Notes under the pieces: model-generated
Seen by the model: only the letters and a program-made list of their open reading frames with translations
The model's database searches: none
Told to the model about the DNA's origin: nothing
In this document: in pieces, positions 37,666-46,423 of the stretch
Layout of the letters: the number at the start of each line of letters is the position of its first letter
How positions within the stretch are numbered: position 1 is the stretch's first letter
DNA from: Notoacmeibacter sp. MSK16QG-6
GTDB lineage: Bacteria; Pseudomonadota; Alphaproteobacteria; Rhizobiales; Rhizobiaceae
Reading direction: 5' to 3'
NCBI RefSeq assembly: GCF_024158145.1
Contig: NZ_JAMYXM010000002.1
Location: 604,072-668,071 of the forward strand
Length of the DNA: 64,000 nt
Made by a program: the position numbers and the translations under genes

Positions 37666-38634
37666 ATGGGACAGCTTGTCGACGGCGAATGGAAAAGCAG
37701 CGATGTCGCGACGGTGAAGAATGGCGGTTTCGAGCGCCAGGCTTCAACGTTCCGCAACTGGGTCACGAAAGACGGAAGCGCCGGCCCCAGTGGCGAAGGA
37801 GGCTTTCCAGCGGTCGCAGACCGCTACCATCTTTACGTTTCGCACGCCTGCCCCTGGGCGCATCGCACGTTGATCATGCGTCATCTGAAAGGGCTGGAAG
37901 CTGTCATCTCGGCTTCGGTCGTCCACTGGCATATGGGTGATGAGGGCTGGAGCTTTCGGCAGGAGGATGGCGCGACTGGCGATACGCTTTACGGCAAGGC
38001 TTTTCTGCATGAAATCTATCAGAAGGCCGATCCGTCCGCGACATGCAAGGTCACGGTCCCTGTGCTTTGGGACAAGCAGAAGGAGACTATCGTCAGCAAT
38101 GAGAGCAGCGAAATTATCCGCATGTTGAACTCCGCTTTCGCCGAATGGGCGAGCGACGATACGGACTATTACCCGGACGATCTGAAAAGCGAGATCGATG
38201 CGGTGAACGATCTTGTCTATCCAAACGTCAATAATGGCGTGTACCGCGCAGGCTTCGCCAAAGCGCAGGAGAAGTATGAAGAGGCCTACGCGGATCTCTT
38301 CGGCGCGCTGGACGAGCTGGAAGACCGCTTGTCATCGCAGCGCTATCTTACCGGGGACAGGTTCACCGAGGCCGATATCCGCCTTTTCACCACGCTGATC
38401 CGCTTCGACGCGGTCTATCACTATCATTTCAAGTGCAATCGCAACCGGCTGGCCGATATGCCGAACCTTTCCGGTTTCATGCGCGAAATCTACCAGATGC
38501 CGGGCATTGCAGAGACCGTCCATCTCGATCACATCAAAGGACATTATTATACGAGCCATCCCGGCGTGAATCCGACGGGAATTGTGCCGAAGGGGCCGGT
38601 TCTCGATTTCGACAGCCCACATGGACGTGGATGA
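37666..38634 (+). CDS. Glutathionyl-hydroquinone reductase-type glutathione S-transferase (YqjG/ECM4)
   Basis: A 322-residue omega/xi-class glutathione transferase. The thioredoxin-like domain has the active site SHACPWAHRTLI with Cys62, and the helical domain has VYPNVNNGVYRAGFAKAQEKYEEA (split) and YLTGDRFTEADIRLFTTLIRFD. Members reduce glutathionyl-hydroquinones. ATG 37666 has GAAAGGAG upstream. Length and ending agree with the family. It is transcribed alone and is convergent with a NUDIX gene. Confidence 0.93.
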   Translation: MGQLVDGEWKSSDVATVKNGGFERQASTFRNWVTKDGSAGPSGEGGFPAVADRYHLYVSHACPWAHRTLIMRHLKGLEAVISASVVHWHMGDEGWSFRQEDGATGDTLYGKAFLHEIYQKADPSATCKVTVPVLWDKQKETIVSNESSEIIRMLNSAFAEWASDDTDYYPDDLKSEIDAVNDLVYPNVNNGVYRAGFAKAQEKYEEAYADLFGALDELEDRLSSQRYLTGDRFTEADIRLFTTLIRFDAVYHYHFKCNRNRLADMPNLSGFMREIYQMPGIAETVHLDHIKGHYYTSHPGVNPTGIVPKGPVLDFDSPHGRG

Positions 38635-38646
38635 CGTAAATCGACG

Positions 38647-39126
38647 CTACCAGTCCGAGGCCGGCGATTGGCCCGCTTGCCATTCCGCGATGCGGCGAGC
38701 GGTTGCGGGGGCCATTCCTTCCGGCAGTTCGGTCAATGGAAAGGCGCGCGCTTCGGCGATCTCCCAATTCGGCTCGGGGTCAGAAATCTGGGCGCAATCT
38801 TCACTGAGATATAGCAATACGTGGTTGTGCCGTGTCCCACGGTTGAATAGGACTCCCAGCAATACCGGCTCTGTCCTCGGCTCCAACCGTCCCTCCTCCA
38901 TCAGTTCTTTCCGCACCGCCTCCATTGCCGTCTCACCACGCTCAACGCCGCCGCCGGGCAGATGCCAACCGCTCACATAGGTATGGCGGACCAGAAACAC
39001 CGTACCGGCTTCGGGGTCATGCACGATGATGCGCACACCGACCGTCATCGGCCGCTTAAACAGAAACAGTGTCTGCAGCAACGTTCCCCAGATACGCCGT
39101 ATGAAAGGCGGCAAATTCATTTTCAT
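38647..39126 (-). CDS. NUDIX hydrolase
   Basis: A 159-residue NUDIX protein. The box reads GGGVERGETAMEAVRKELMEEGRL (positions about 60-83, split here as GGGVERGETAMEAVR and KELMEEGRL). Relative to GX5EX7REUXEEXGU the Arg is replaced by Lys and the final Gly by Arg; the catalytic Glu residues are kept. The N-terminus has a basic, hydrophobic stretch (FIRRIWGTLLQTLFLFKRP). The substrate is unknown. Start codons GTG 39129, ATG 39126 and ATG 39120 stand close together; ATG 39126 is taken. Confidence 0.85.
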   Translation of the reverse strand: MKMNLPPFIRRIWGTLLQTLFLFKRPMTVGVRIIVHDPEAGTVFLVRHTYVSGWHLPGGGVERGETAMEAVRKELMEEGRLEPRTEPVLLGVLFNRGTRHNHVLLYLSEDCAQISDPEPNWEIAEARAFPLTELPEGMAPATARRIAEWQAGQSPASDW

Positions 39127-39171
39127 CACGCGATCTGGAAAACTGCTTCAGGCTGACTAGGATAAGCAGCG

Positions 39172-40140
39172 ATGTTCACGCTAGGCCACATTTCCGATCT
39201 CCATCTCGGTCCGCTGCCCGACATCCGGTATCGCGAACTGGCAAACAAGCGTATCACCGGATATGTCAATTGGCACCGCACCCGCAGCAGCGCTCTCGGC
39301 GAAGAAGTTTTAAATCGCGTCGCCGAACACATACTGGAAAGCAGCCCGGATCACGTTGCCATTACCGGCGACATGACAAATCTGGCGCTGGAGACGGAAA
39401 TTGAATCGGCCCGGCAATGGCTTGAAGGCTTCGGCAATGGCCAGTTCGTTTCACTGGTCCCCGGCAATCACGATGCCTATGTTCCCGGAGCTTTGGACAA
39501 GGCCTGTCGCGCCTGGAGCGAATGGATGGGCAGCGACGGCGCGACGACGCCGATCAACAGCCGGTCCTTTCCCTATATGCGCGTTCGCGGTCCGCTGGCG
39601 CTCATCGGCATTTCAACCGCGCGGGCATCCGCTCCATTCATGGCGACGGGATATTTTCGCCGCCGCCAAGCGACGGGTCTGGCACAAATGCTCGACAAAG
39701 CCAGGCAGCAGGGCCTTTGCCGCGTGGTGATGATCCATCATCCACCGGTTCGTAGAGCCGCTCAGCAGCACAAGCGATTGAGCGGCATCAATCTTTTTCA
39801 GCGCGTCGTGTCGCAGCATGGAGCCGAACTCATCCTTCACGGTCACACCCATCTTCCGACGCTTCACTGCGTCGAGGGCACCGATGGGCCCGTACCGGTT
39901 GTCGGGGTCAGCGCGACCGGTCAGCATCCGGGTGGAAACAAGCCCGCCGGGGGCTGGAACAGGTTCGACATCGCGCCCAACAATCATGATGGCTGGGCCA
40001 TCAATTTGCGACGCTATGCCGTCACCGGCGAAACCACGCCCCTCGAATGCGTTGCCGAAATTCAACTCGATCAGCTCGACATGCCGATTGAGAATCCGGA
40101 CTGGAGCAATATGCGCAATCCGGTCGCCACAGTCTCGTAA
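39172..40140 (+). CDS. Metallophosphoesterase of the CpdA-like (cAMP phosphodiesterase/Icc) group
   Basis: A 322-residue calcineurin-like phosphoesterase. All metal-binding blocks are visible: HISDLHLG (residues 6-13), ITGDMTN, VPGNHDAY, MIHHPPV and LHGHTH. The class includes cyclic nucleotide and nucleoside phosphodiesterases; which of these applies is open. ATG 39172 follows AGGATAAG. It is divergent from the NUDIX gene (45 bp) and convergent with the next hypothetical gene (8 bp). Confidence 0.9.
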   Translation: MFTLGHISDLHLGPLPDIRYRELANKRITGYVNWHRTRSSALGEEVLNRVAEHILESSPDHVAITGDMTNLALETEIESARQWLEGFGNGQFVSLVPGNHDAYVPGALDKACRAWSEWMGSDGATTPINSRSFPYMRVRGPLALIGISTARASAPFMATGYFRRRQATGLAQMLDKARQQGLCRVVMIHHPPVRRAAQQHKRLSGINLFQRVVSQHGAELILHGHTHLPTLHCVEGTDGPVPVVGVSATGQHPGGNKPAGGWNRFDIAPNNHDGWAINLRRYAVTGETTPLECVAEIQLDQLDMPIENPDWSNMRNPVATVS

Positions 40141-40148
40141 GATACGGA

Positions 40149-40871
40149 CTAGGCGCTGATCGAACTCAGCAAATTCCGCAGAAGATCGGGCGCGACGAAA
40201 AGAGCAATCGCGACGAAGCCAACCGCCATACCCAGCAGGATGACGATCAGCGCCAGAAGGATGGTGATCCATATGCTCCGACTGGCCTTTTTTTCGGGCT
40301 CAGGCTCGACAGCCTCATCTGCTGGCGCGGGTGGCGACGATCCACTAGCCGGCTCTGATGAAACAGCGACCTCCCTTTCTTTATCGCGATCATCGGATCG
40401 TTCAGGCGTCCTGGGAAGGTTCGGTGACATGGGCCGGATCGACGAAATGCCTTCCATCTGCAACCGCTCCCGCTCGACCATCCGTTCAGCGATATAGAAA
40501 GTTACGTACTCCGCCATTTCGCGAACATCGGTCGCTTCGGCGACCACCTCACGGCCACGGCGAAGGTCACGCACGAAGCAGTAACTCCGCCCGTCACGCC
40601 CGATATGGACATGCGCAACGGCGTCAATCCAGAAACGCGGTTCAACGCCGGACGAAACGGCCAGATCGAACAGATCGTCTTCGGCTGGAATATCGTCGAT
40701 CAGCGGCTGCAATTCCTGCACGAGAAGATCGATCCGCGCCTGCCGCGCTTCGCGCAGATCACCCAGAATGTCGGATCGGTCGGCGACGGCATTCTTCACT
40801 TCGCGGATGGCATCGGAAAGTCGACGTTTGCGCACCGGATCGCCGGCCGGCCGGTCGTTCTGCTCGTCCAT
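40149..40871 (-). CDS. Hypothetical protein with a C-terminal membrane anchor
   Basis: A 240-residue protein of unknown function. Residues 1-130 are soluble and mixed alpha/beta (EARQARIDLLVQELQPLIDDI; AVAHVHIGRDGRSYCFVRDL). A Pro/Ser/Glu-rich linker covers about 150-200, and one membrane helix (WITILLALIVILLGMAVGFVAIALFVAP) is followed by a few residues at the C-terminus, a tail-anchored arrangement with the body in the cytosol. ATG 40871. No named family is recognised. It is 100 bp downstream of the hydrolase start, on the same strand. Confidence 0.75.
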   Translation of the reverse strand: MDEQNDRPAGDPVRKRRLSDAIREVKNAVADRSDILGDLREARQARIDLLVQELQPLIDDIPAEDDLFDLAVSSGVEPRFWIDAVAHVHIGRDGRSYCFVRDLRRGREVVAEATDVREMAEYVTFYIAERMVERERLQMEGISSIRPMSPNLPRTPERSDDRDKEREVAVSSEPASGSSPPAPADEAVEPEPEKKASRSIWITILLALIVILLGMAVGFVAIALFVAPDLLRNLLSSISA

Positions 40872-40971
40872 CGATCCTCGCTCGTCTAAAAGACTCTAAG
40901 TCGCTGAATAGTATTATCAGTGCTGGCTACGTTTTGCACCGACCCATCAGTCGAAGGGACACAAATGCTAA

Positions 40972-41757
40972 CTAACGGATCGCTTCGACGAGTACCTGCG
41001 CCACCTCGGATGGACGCTCTTCCGGCAGCATATGGCCGGCGCCGTCAAGCGTATGCAGGGCAAAATGGGCAGGCGCATTTTCTGTCTGACGATAAGGTAA
41101 GATGCTGTCGGCCGTTCCCCAGATCAAATTTACCGGCATGGACAGCTTTTCGAGCCATTCGGCAGGCAAGCAGCCCTGCTTGCCATCGCGTGTCATCCCA
41201 TCGGCGATCCGTTTCAGCGTATCCATCTGGCCCGGCTGTCTGCGCATGGCGACGAGCGGCGCGATATCGTCATCGGTCATTTCGACCCGTGGCCCGCTCA
41301 TGCGACTTAAGCTTTCCCGGAGTTCGTCATCCTTTTTCGCGGCGGCAAACTTCTTAAGCGTTTCTATATCGATTTCCGGTCCGAAACCGCCCGGTGCAAC
41401 CAGCGTCAAAGAGGCGGTCGCATCCGGTTTCGAAAACGCGATGAGGGAAGCAATCGCGCCACCCATCGAATGGCCGGCGAGATGGAAGCGCTCGATGCCG
41501 CGCCGCTTCAGGTCGGCTGCAATAAGTTCAGCGCTTCGCTTTGGCGGACCGGCACCCGGCGCGTCGAGATTGGCGCCGTGGCCCGGCAAATCGTAAGCCA
41601 GAATTGAAAGGCCCTCGTTCTTGCGGGCCAACGCGCCGATAACGGCGCGCCAGACTTTATGTGTTCCGCCAAAGCCATGGAGGAGAACCAGAGGCTCTCC
41701 TCCACCCTTCGCGCCGAAATGCTCGGCATGAAGAGAGTGAACGGGCTCACCCTCCAT
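40972..41757 (-). CDS. Alpha/beta hydrolase
   Basis: A 261-residue alpha/beta hydrolase with the oxyanion strand LVLLHGFGGTHKVWR, nucleophile elbow LAGHSMGG (Ser97), acid in IWGTADSILPY and His in GAGHMLPEE. Sequence type resembles the acetoin-dehydrogenase E2-like or esterase group; the substrate is unknown. ATG 41757 overlaps the leuA stop by one base (TGATG), so it is translated with leuA and responds to the same leader. Confidence 0.9.
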   Translation of the reverse strand: MEGEPVHSLHAEHFGAKGGGEPLVLLHGFGGTHKVWRAVIGALARKNEGLSILAYDLPGHGANLDAPGAGPPKRSAELIAADLKRRGIERFHLAGHSMGGAIASLIAFSKPDATASLTLVAPGGFGPEIDIETLKKFAAAKKDDELRESLSRMSGPRVEMTDDDIAPLVAMRRQPGQMDTLKRIADGMTRDGKQGCLPAEWLEKLSMPVNLIWGTADSILPYRQTENAPAHFALHTLDGAGHMLPEERPSEVAQVLVEAIR

Positions 41758-43478
41758 CAGCCGCTATCGCCCGGTGCATTTGCGACGACGCGGTTGGCAG
41801 CGGACGTGATCGCCTTAAGCGATGCTGTGACGATGTTCTTGTCGATGCCGACACCGAAGAGCCGCCCGCCCGGATGTTCGATCTCCATGTAACAGATTGC
41901 GGCGGCGTCCGAGCCTTTGCCAATCGAGTGCTCGGAGTAGTCGACGACCGACATCGAAATGTCGACATGCTCCGAAAGCGCGGCGATAAAGCCGTCGACC
42001 GGTCCGGTTCCCGTTCCGGCGATGCGCATCTCCTGTCCCTGATCGACGATGGTCGCTTCCACCATGCGACGGCCGGGATTGACCGTATCGGGAAAGGTAT
42101 GGTGATCGACGAATGTCAGCCGCCCATCGGGCTGCTCGACATAGTGCTCCATGAACCGTTCATGGATGCGTGAGCTCGGAAGTTCGACACCCTCTTCATC
42201 GGTAATACGCTGAATATCCTGGCGGAACTCCACCTGAAGATTGCGCGGCAGGTTCATACCGTAATCGGCCTGCATGATGTAGGCGATGCCGCCCTTGCCG
42301 CTTTGGCTGTTGATCCGGATGATCGCTTCATAGGTGCGGCCAACATCCTGCGGATCGATCGGAAGATAAGGCACTTCCCACAATTCCTTGTTGGCTTGTG
42401 AAAAGGCTTTCATGCCCTTGTTGATCGCATCCTGATGACTGCCGGAGAATGCCGTATAGACCAGTTCGCCGACATAGGGGTGGCGCTCTGGAATGGGCAT
42501 CTGGTTAGAGTACTCAAACACCTCTTTGATGCGGTTGATATCGCGCACATCGAGCATCGGATCGACACCCTGCGTGTACATATTCAGAGCGAGCGTCACG
42601 ATATCGACATTGCCCGTCCGCTCGCCATTGCCGAACAGCGTGCCTTCGACGCGGTCGGCGCCGGCCATCAGCCCGAGTTCAGTTGCAGCGATGCCTGTTC
42701 CCCGATCGTTATGGGGGTGCAGCGAGACGATGACATTTTCGCGATTGTCGAGATTGCGGCACATCCACTCGATCTGGTCGGCATGAATGTTCGGTGTGCT
42801 CATCTCGACCGTTGCCGGCAGATTGACGATCAGCTTGTTGTCGGCCGTCGGCTGCACGATCTCGATCACCGCGTTGCAAATCTCCAACGACACCTCCAGC
42901 TCGGTGCCGGTGAAGCTTTCCGGCGAATACTGGAAACGATAACCCCCGCCGGCCTTGGCGGCCATATCGGTGATCATCTTGGCGGCATCGGTCGCAATCT
43001 CCTTGATGCCTGCGACATCTTTGGCGAACACGACGCGGCGCTGCAATTCGGACGTCGAATTGTAAAAATGGACGATCGGTTGCCTGGCGCCTTCCAGCGC
43101 CTCGAATGTCCGCGTGATCAATTCAGGGCGGCACTGGACCAGCACCTGCAGCGAGACATCATCGGGGACATTGCCCTGCTCGACACACCAGCGGGCGAAA
43201 TCGAAGTCGGTCTGGCTTGCGGCGGGAAACCCTATTTCGATTTCCTTGAATCCCATATCCAGTAACAGCGCGAACATGCGCGCCTTCCGGTCATGGCCCA
43301 TCGGGTCGACCAGCGCCTGGTTGCCGTCGCGCAGGTCGACAGAGCACCAGATCGGGGCCTCTTCGATGCGTTTGGATGGCCAGGTCCGGTCATCTAATCC
43401 AACCATTGGATAGGCCTGATATTTCCGGCTCGCATCGTCCATCGTCCGGTGGCGAACGGGAACATTCATCTCGGTCAT
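41757..43478 (-). CDS. leuA: 2-isopropylmalate synthase
   Basis: First committed step of leucine synthesis: acetyl-CoA plus 2-oxoisovalerate. The 573 residues include WCSVDLRDGNQALVDPMG near the N-terminus, the catalytic GTGIAATELGLMAGADRVEGTLFGNGERTGN (split) with the metal ligands of SLHPHNDRG, and a C-terminal leucine-sensing domain (about 430-573). ATG 43478 starts the normal MTEMNVPVRHRTMDDASRKY; an upstream in-frame extension overlaps the leader. A leader peptide with five Leu codons lies upstream, indicating control by leucyl-tRNA supply. Coupled to the hydrolase downstream. Confidence 0.96.
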   Translation of the reverse strand: MTEMNVPVRHRTMDDASRKYQAYPMVGLDDRTWPSKRIEEAPIWCSVDLRDGNQALVDPMGHDRKARMFALLLDMGFKEIEIGFPAASQTDFDFARWCVEQGNVPDDVSLQVLVQCRPELITRTFEALEGARQPIVHFYNSTSELQRRVVFAKDVAGIKEIATDAAKMITDMAAKAGGGYRFQYSPESFTGTELEVSLEICNAVIEIVQPTADNKLIVNLPATVEMSTPNIHADQIEWMCRNLDNRENVIVSLHPHNDRGTGIAATELGLMAGADRVEGTLFGNGERTGNVDIVTLALNMYTQGVDPMLDVRDINRIKEVFEYSNQMPIPERHPYVGELVYTAFSGSHQDAINKGMKAFSQANKELWEVPYLPIDPQDVGRTYEAIIRINSQSGKGGIAYIMQADYGMNLPRNLQVEFRQDIQRITDEEGVELPSSRIHERFMEHYVEQPDGRLTFVDHHTFPDTVNPGRRMVEATIVDQGQEMRIAGTGTGPVDGFIAALSEHVDISMSVVDYSEHSIGKGSDAAAICYMEIEHPGGRLFGVGIDKNIVTASLKAITSAANRVVANAPGDSG

Positions 43479-43620
43479 TATTCGTTGTCCATCTGTCTTG
43501 CCGGGCCGACGGCGCATCCGCGCGTCTAATTGCCGGGTCTTTTCGGCCATTCGGCCGGAAATTTCAATTGAAGTGAACCGGGGCAAACGGCGCGGCGGCC
43601 AATCGACCGCCGGGCGCCCC
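43479..43620 (-). promoter_or_regulatory. leuA leader RNA downstream of the leader peptide
   Basis: The 142 bases between the leader stop and leuA can fold into a nested hairpin: GGGGC (43580-43584) with GCCCC (43616-43620), enclosing an 8-bp stem at 43593-43600/43605-43612 with one G-U pair. A second small hairpin lies at 43544-43557. Neither is followed by a clear U-tract on the minus strand, so the mechanism may not be a simple intrinsic terminator. Function is inferred from the leader peptide. Confidence 0.5.
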
Positions 43621-43698
43621 TTAGCGGACCCGACGGTCGCCGAGAAGAAGGAGAAGCCGCGCAGCGCGCTTCGAAGATGAGACCGAAATCGCATTCAT
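43621..43698 (-). CDS. Leucine-rich leader peptide of leuA (LeuL-like)
   Basis: A 25-residue frame starting MNAISVSSSKRAAR, followed by five consecutive Leu codons (CTT CTC CTT CTT CTC) at residues 15-19, then GDRRVR and TAA. It is on the same strand as leuA, 142 bases upstream, and is in a different frame from the leuA gene. Ribosome stalling at Leu codons would signal low charged tRNA-Leu, the classical attenuation logic. No ribosome binding site precedes the ATG; a promoter-like element at the right distance suggests a leaderless transcript. Peptides of this kind are too short for standard gene calling. Confidence 0.78.
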   Translation of the reverse strand: MNAISVSSSKRAARLLLLLGDRRVR

Positions 43699-43704
43699 TC
43701 GCGG

Positions 43705-43733
43705 ACACTAACCCTAGATGTTCGCGCGAACAA
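43705..43733 (-). promoter_or_regulatory. Candidate promoter of the leuA leader
   Basis: On the minus strand, TTGTTC (43733-43728), 17 bp, TAGTGT (43710-43705). The predicted start seven bases later is the A of the leader ATG (43698). The boxes match the consensus only partly; the identical geometry at trpL strengthens the call. Confidence 0.4.
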
Positions 43734-43790
43734 GCCCAGTTCACATGACTGATCGGCCGACATGCAGCAACGGATACGAGGAATTCTGCA

Positions 43791-44465
43791 ATGTCTTCGG
43801 ACAACAACGCCAAACGAGGCACCAGAACGCTGACCAGTCCCTTGGTTCTCGAAACCATTGGCTGGATTGTCCTGGTCTGCTGTCTTCTGGTGGTTTGCAC
43901 CGATCTGATTCTCGGCTTTTTTCTCCAGCCGAACTATTCGCCGATTTCCGATACAATCAGTGATCTGGCGGCGGGTGGGCGTTATGCGAAGTGGCAGGAT
44001 CTCGCCATGGAAGCCTTCGCCATTTCCATCGTACTGACGGGTATCGGACTGCTAATGGCGCGCCGTACAGGCGGTCGGTGGATCGCCGGGGCGGCCGCGA
44101 TGGTCGTGACCGGTATTCTCGTCTTCTTCATCGCCAAGCGCGACGAATATGGCGACCTCGACAAGGGCGGGCTGGTTCTGCACTACTGGATGGTCTACGC
44201 CATGGCGGCGCTCGTTCCAGCCAGCCTTTTATTGTTGCGAAAGGACATCGCCCACCGATCCGACCGAACAAGGGCGATCCTCATCCTTTTCGCGGCTCTG
44301 ACGATTCTCTGGATCGTCGGTTCGCCGATCTTCTACTTCATGGATACGGCCTATGACGGGCTGATCGAGCGCGCATTGGCTGCCGTGATGATTGTCTGGA
44401 TCGCCGTTTGCGCCCGTTCACTAACCAAAGAGCGACGGTTGGACGAGGATGGTGGCGACGATTAG
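43791..44465 (+). CDS. DUF998 domain-containing membrane protein
   Basis: A 224-residue protein with six predicted membrane helices and short loops. The first helix (IGWIVLVCCLLVVCTDLILGFFLQP) is followed by the conserved NYSPISDTISDLAAGGRYAKWQD, the DUF998 signature; later helices include WIAGAAAMVVTGILVFFIA. The family is of unknown function. ATG 43791 follows a 312-bp leader region belonging to the divergent leuA. The stop lies 12 bp from the convergent cation exporter gene. Confidence 0.83.
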   Translation: MSSDNNAKRGTRTLTSPLVLETIGWIVLVCCLLVVCTDLILGFFLQPNYSPISDTISDLAAGGRYAKWQDLAMEAFAISIVLTGIGLLMARRTGGRWIAGAAAMVVTGILVFFIAKRDEYGDLDKGGLVLHYWMVYAMAALVPASLLLLRKDIAHRSDRTRAILILFAALTILWIVGSPIFYFMDTAYDGLIERALAAVMIVWIAVCARSLTKERRLDEDGGDD

Positions 44466-44477
44466 GGATGAGAACAA

Positions 44478-45425
44478 TCAGGCGAGCGGCAGCCCGTGCG
44501 GCTCGCTCTTCTGGTCCGGCTCGACGTGGATGGTTACGCGGGCACCCTCCACCGTTCGGCGAATGCCGGTCTCGATGCGGTCGCAGATTTCATGCGCCGC
44601 CGCGACGCTCATATTGCGGTCGACCACCAGGTGGAACTCGATGAAACGTACGGGGCCGGCAATGCGCGTCCGGATGTCGTGCACCTCGATCGCGCCCTCT
44701 GCCTGTTCGCGGATCGATTGCTCAATCATGGCTTGCTCATCGGCATCGACGGCGCGATCCATCAATCGGTCGAGCGACGACATCACCACCTTGGCGCCGT
44801 GATAAAGAATATTGGCGGCGACGATCATGGCCAAGACGGGGTCGAGCCAAAGCCAGCCGGTCAATGTCGAAAGAATGAGCGCGACGACAACCCCGACCGA
44901 TGTCCAGACATCGGTGAGTATGTGCCGGCCGTCTGCTTCCAGGGCCGGAGAACGATAGCGTTTGCCCTCTCGCAAAAGCGTGACGGCCAAGGCGGTGTTG
45001 ATCGCCGTAGCTACAAGGTTGATGGCGATACCGGTCGCGGAATTGTCGAGCGGTCGTGGGTCGAAGAAAGCGGGAACGGCTTCCACGACGATCAGAATGG
45101 CAGCCAGCGTAATCAATACGCCTTCAAGCACGGCCGAGAAATACTCCGCCTTGTGATGCCCGAAGGGATGATCGTCATCGGCAGGTTTATGGGCGATGGA
45201 GATTGCCATCAGGGCCACACAGGCGGCCACGACATTGACGATGGATTCCAGCGCATCCGACAGAAGCGCGACCGAGCCGGTGAGCCACCAGGCCAGAAAT
45301 TTCAGGCCCATGACCAAAAATGCCGTTACCAGCGAAATCAGGGCAAGACGGCGCACCCGGATACGACTGTCGCTCAGAGAGCCGTCCGCTGAACCACCTG
45401 ATGAACCGCCGCCGCCGATTGCCAT
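44478..45425 (-). CDS. Cation diffusion facilitator family transporter
   Basis: A 315-residue CDF exporter for Zn, Fe, Co or similar divalent metals in exchange for protons. Six helices with the transport-site motifs LLSDALESIVN (helix 2) and HILTDVWTS (helix 5) are present, with the DDDHPFGHHKAEYFSA loop between helices 2 and 3. The cytoplasmic C-terminal domain (about 215-315) contains metal-responsive His/Glu positions. In helices 2 and 5 the sites read SDxxES and HxxTD, the pattern seen in Zn/Fe-type members. The N-terminus is Gly/Ser-rich. ATG 45425. Confidence 0.93.
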   Translation of the reverse strand: MAIGGGGSSGGSADGSLSDSRIRVRRLALISLVTAFLVMGLKFLAWWLTGSVALLSDALESIVNVVAACVALMAISIAHKPADDDHPFGHHKAEYFSAVLEGVLITLAAILIVVEAVPAFFDPRPLDNSATGIAINLVATAINTALAVTLLREGKRYRSPALEADGRHILTDVWTSVGVVVALILSTLTGWLWLDPVLAMIVAANILYHGAKVVMSSLDRLMDRAVDADEQAMIEQSIREQAEGAIEVHDIRTRIAGPVRFIEFHLVVDRNMSVAAAHEICDRIETGIRRTVEGARVTIHVEPDQKSEPHGLPLA

Positions 45426-45464
45426 GAGCGCTCCCTATCACGGTGCGTTGGCAGCGTCATGAGC

Positions 45465-46415
45465 CTATTGGCAAAGACGGTAGCCGCTGCGGCGCGCGAT
45501 GACATCGAAATGCAGATGGTCGTTATGGTACTCGTCCGAGCCCGGTCCGAGCACGGTCGTGAAGTGAAGACAGCCGCCAGCCTGCACAGTGCGCTGAAAG
45601 GCCTCTTCTATCGTCCCCTTGCCGGCGCGCGGCCTGATCGGCAGAGGCTTGTGACCCTCGAAAGCAAAGCGGACGATATCGATGGCCTGCCCCTTGGCAT
45701 GCTCGCTCAGCTTGCCGGTCGGCAGGTTGTTTCGCCGGCGGCAGACATAGGTCGAGGCATGGGTAATTTCGGTGAGGCGAACATCCGGGCCGAACGATGC
45801 CGCGCTGGGCTGCACCACGCCGCGCAGCCAGCGCGTCAAAGCCAGTGCAGCGTCGCAAGTCATCTGCGTTTTCGGCTGAATCTTGACACCATCGATCTCG
45901 GTGACGTTGTAGGGCCGCGCGACACCGCAACCGTTTTCCCCGGCTATCGGATCAAGCACCTCAAATGTCACGTCGAGCGCCTTCAAATCCTTTTCGCAAC
46001 GCGTAATCTCCGCCGCCGACATACCCTCTGGCACAGTCTTTGTCGGTGGAGCCAGCGCTGCGGGACTTTTTTCGGCATCATCGTCCGCAGTCCCGTCCTC
46101 ATCATTCGAGGCTTTGTCAGCCTCGGCGCCTTGCGCACTACTTTCTGGAGCATCATCCGGCCGCGACTGCGGAAGAGGCGGCTCGGCATCCTCTCCATCG
46201 ACCTCATTCTCTGTCGGGACATCTTGCGATGCCTCGGCGGAGGCGGCGTCCGGCTTTTCAGCCTTCGCCGGCTCTTCTGTCGGACGTGGTTCCGGCAGCG
46301 GCGGATTTATATCGCCTGGCTCAGAGCTTTGTTGCGCAAACAACATTGGCGGATACGCAAGCGTTCCAACGGCGATAAAACAAATACCGATAGCCAGCGC
46401 GCGCAACATAATCAT
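45465..46415 (-). CDS. Extensin-like C-terminal domain protein, exported
   Basis: A 316-residue protein with an N-terminal signal or anchor (MIMLRALAIGICFIAVGTLA), a Pro/Glu/Asp-rich linker to about residue 130, then the extensin-like C-terminal (DUF/PF06904) domain: ENGCGVARPYNVTEIDGVKI, ALALTRWLRGVVQPSA, THASTYVCRRRNN, LSEHAKGQAIDIVRF and EYHNDHLHFDVI. His and Asp residues in SEHAKGQAIDI and NDHLHFD resemble the metal site of M15 peptidoglycan peptidases, so wall hydrolysis is likely. ATG 46415; the longer frame upstream overlaps the L,D-transpeptidase end. Confidence 0.88.
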   Translation of the reverse strand: MIMLRALAIGICFIAVGTLAYPPMLFAQQSSEPGDINPPLPEPRPTEEPAKAEKPDAASAEASQDVPTENEVDGEDAEPPLPQSRPDDAPESSAQGAEADKASNDEDGTADDDAEKSPAALAPPTKTVPEGMSAAEITRCEKDLKALDVTFEVLDPIAGENGCGVARPYNVTEIDGVKIQPKTQMTCDAALALTRWLRGVVQPSAASFGPDVRLTEITHASTYVCRRRNNLPTGKLSEHAKGQAIDIVRFAFEGHKPLPIRPRAGKGTIEEAFQRTVQAGGCLHFTTVLGPGSDEYHNDHLHFDVIARRSGYRLCQ

Positions 46416-46423
46416 CGTAAGCT

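Noticed and set aside
43544..43557. CGGCC-ATTC-GGCCG hairpin as the leuA attenuator terminator
   Set aside because: On the minus strand it is followed by AAAAG, not a U-tract, and the stem is only five base pairs.
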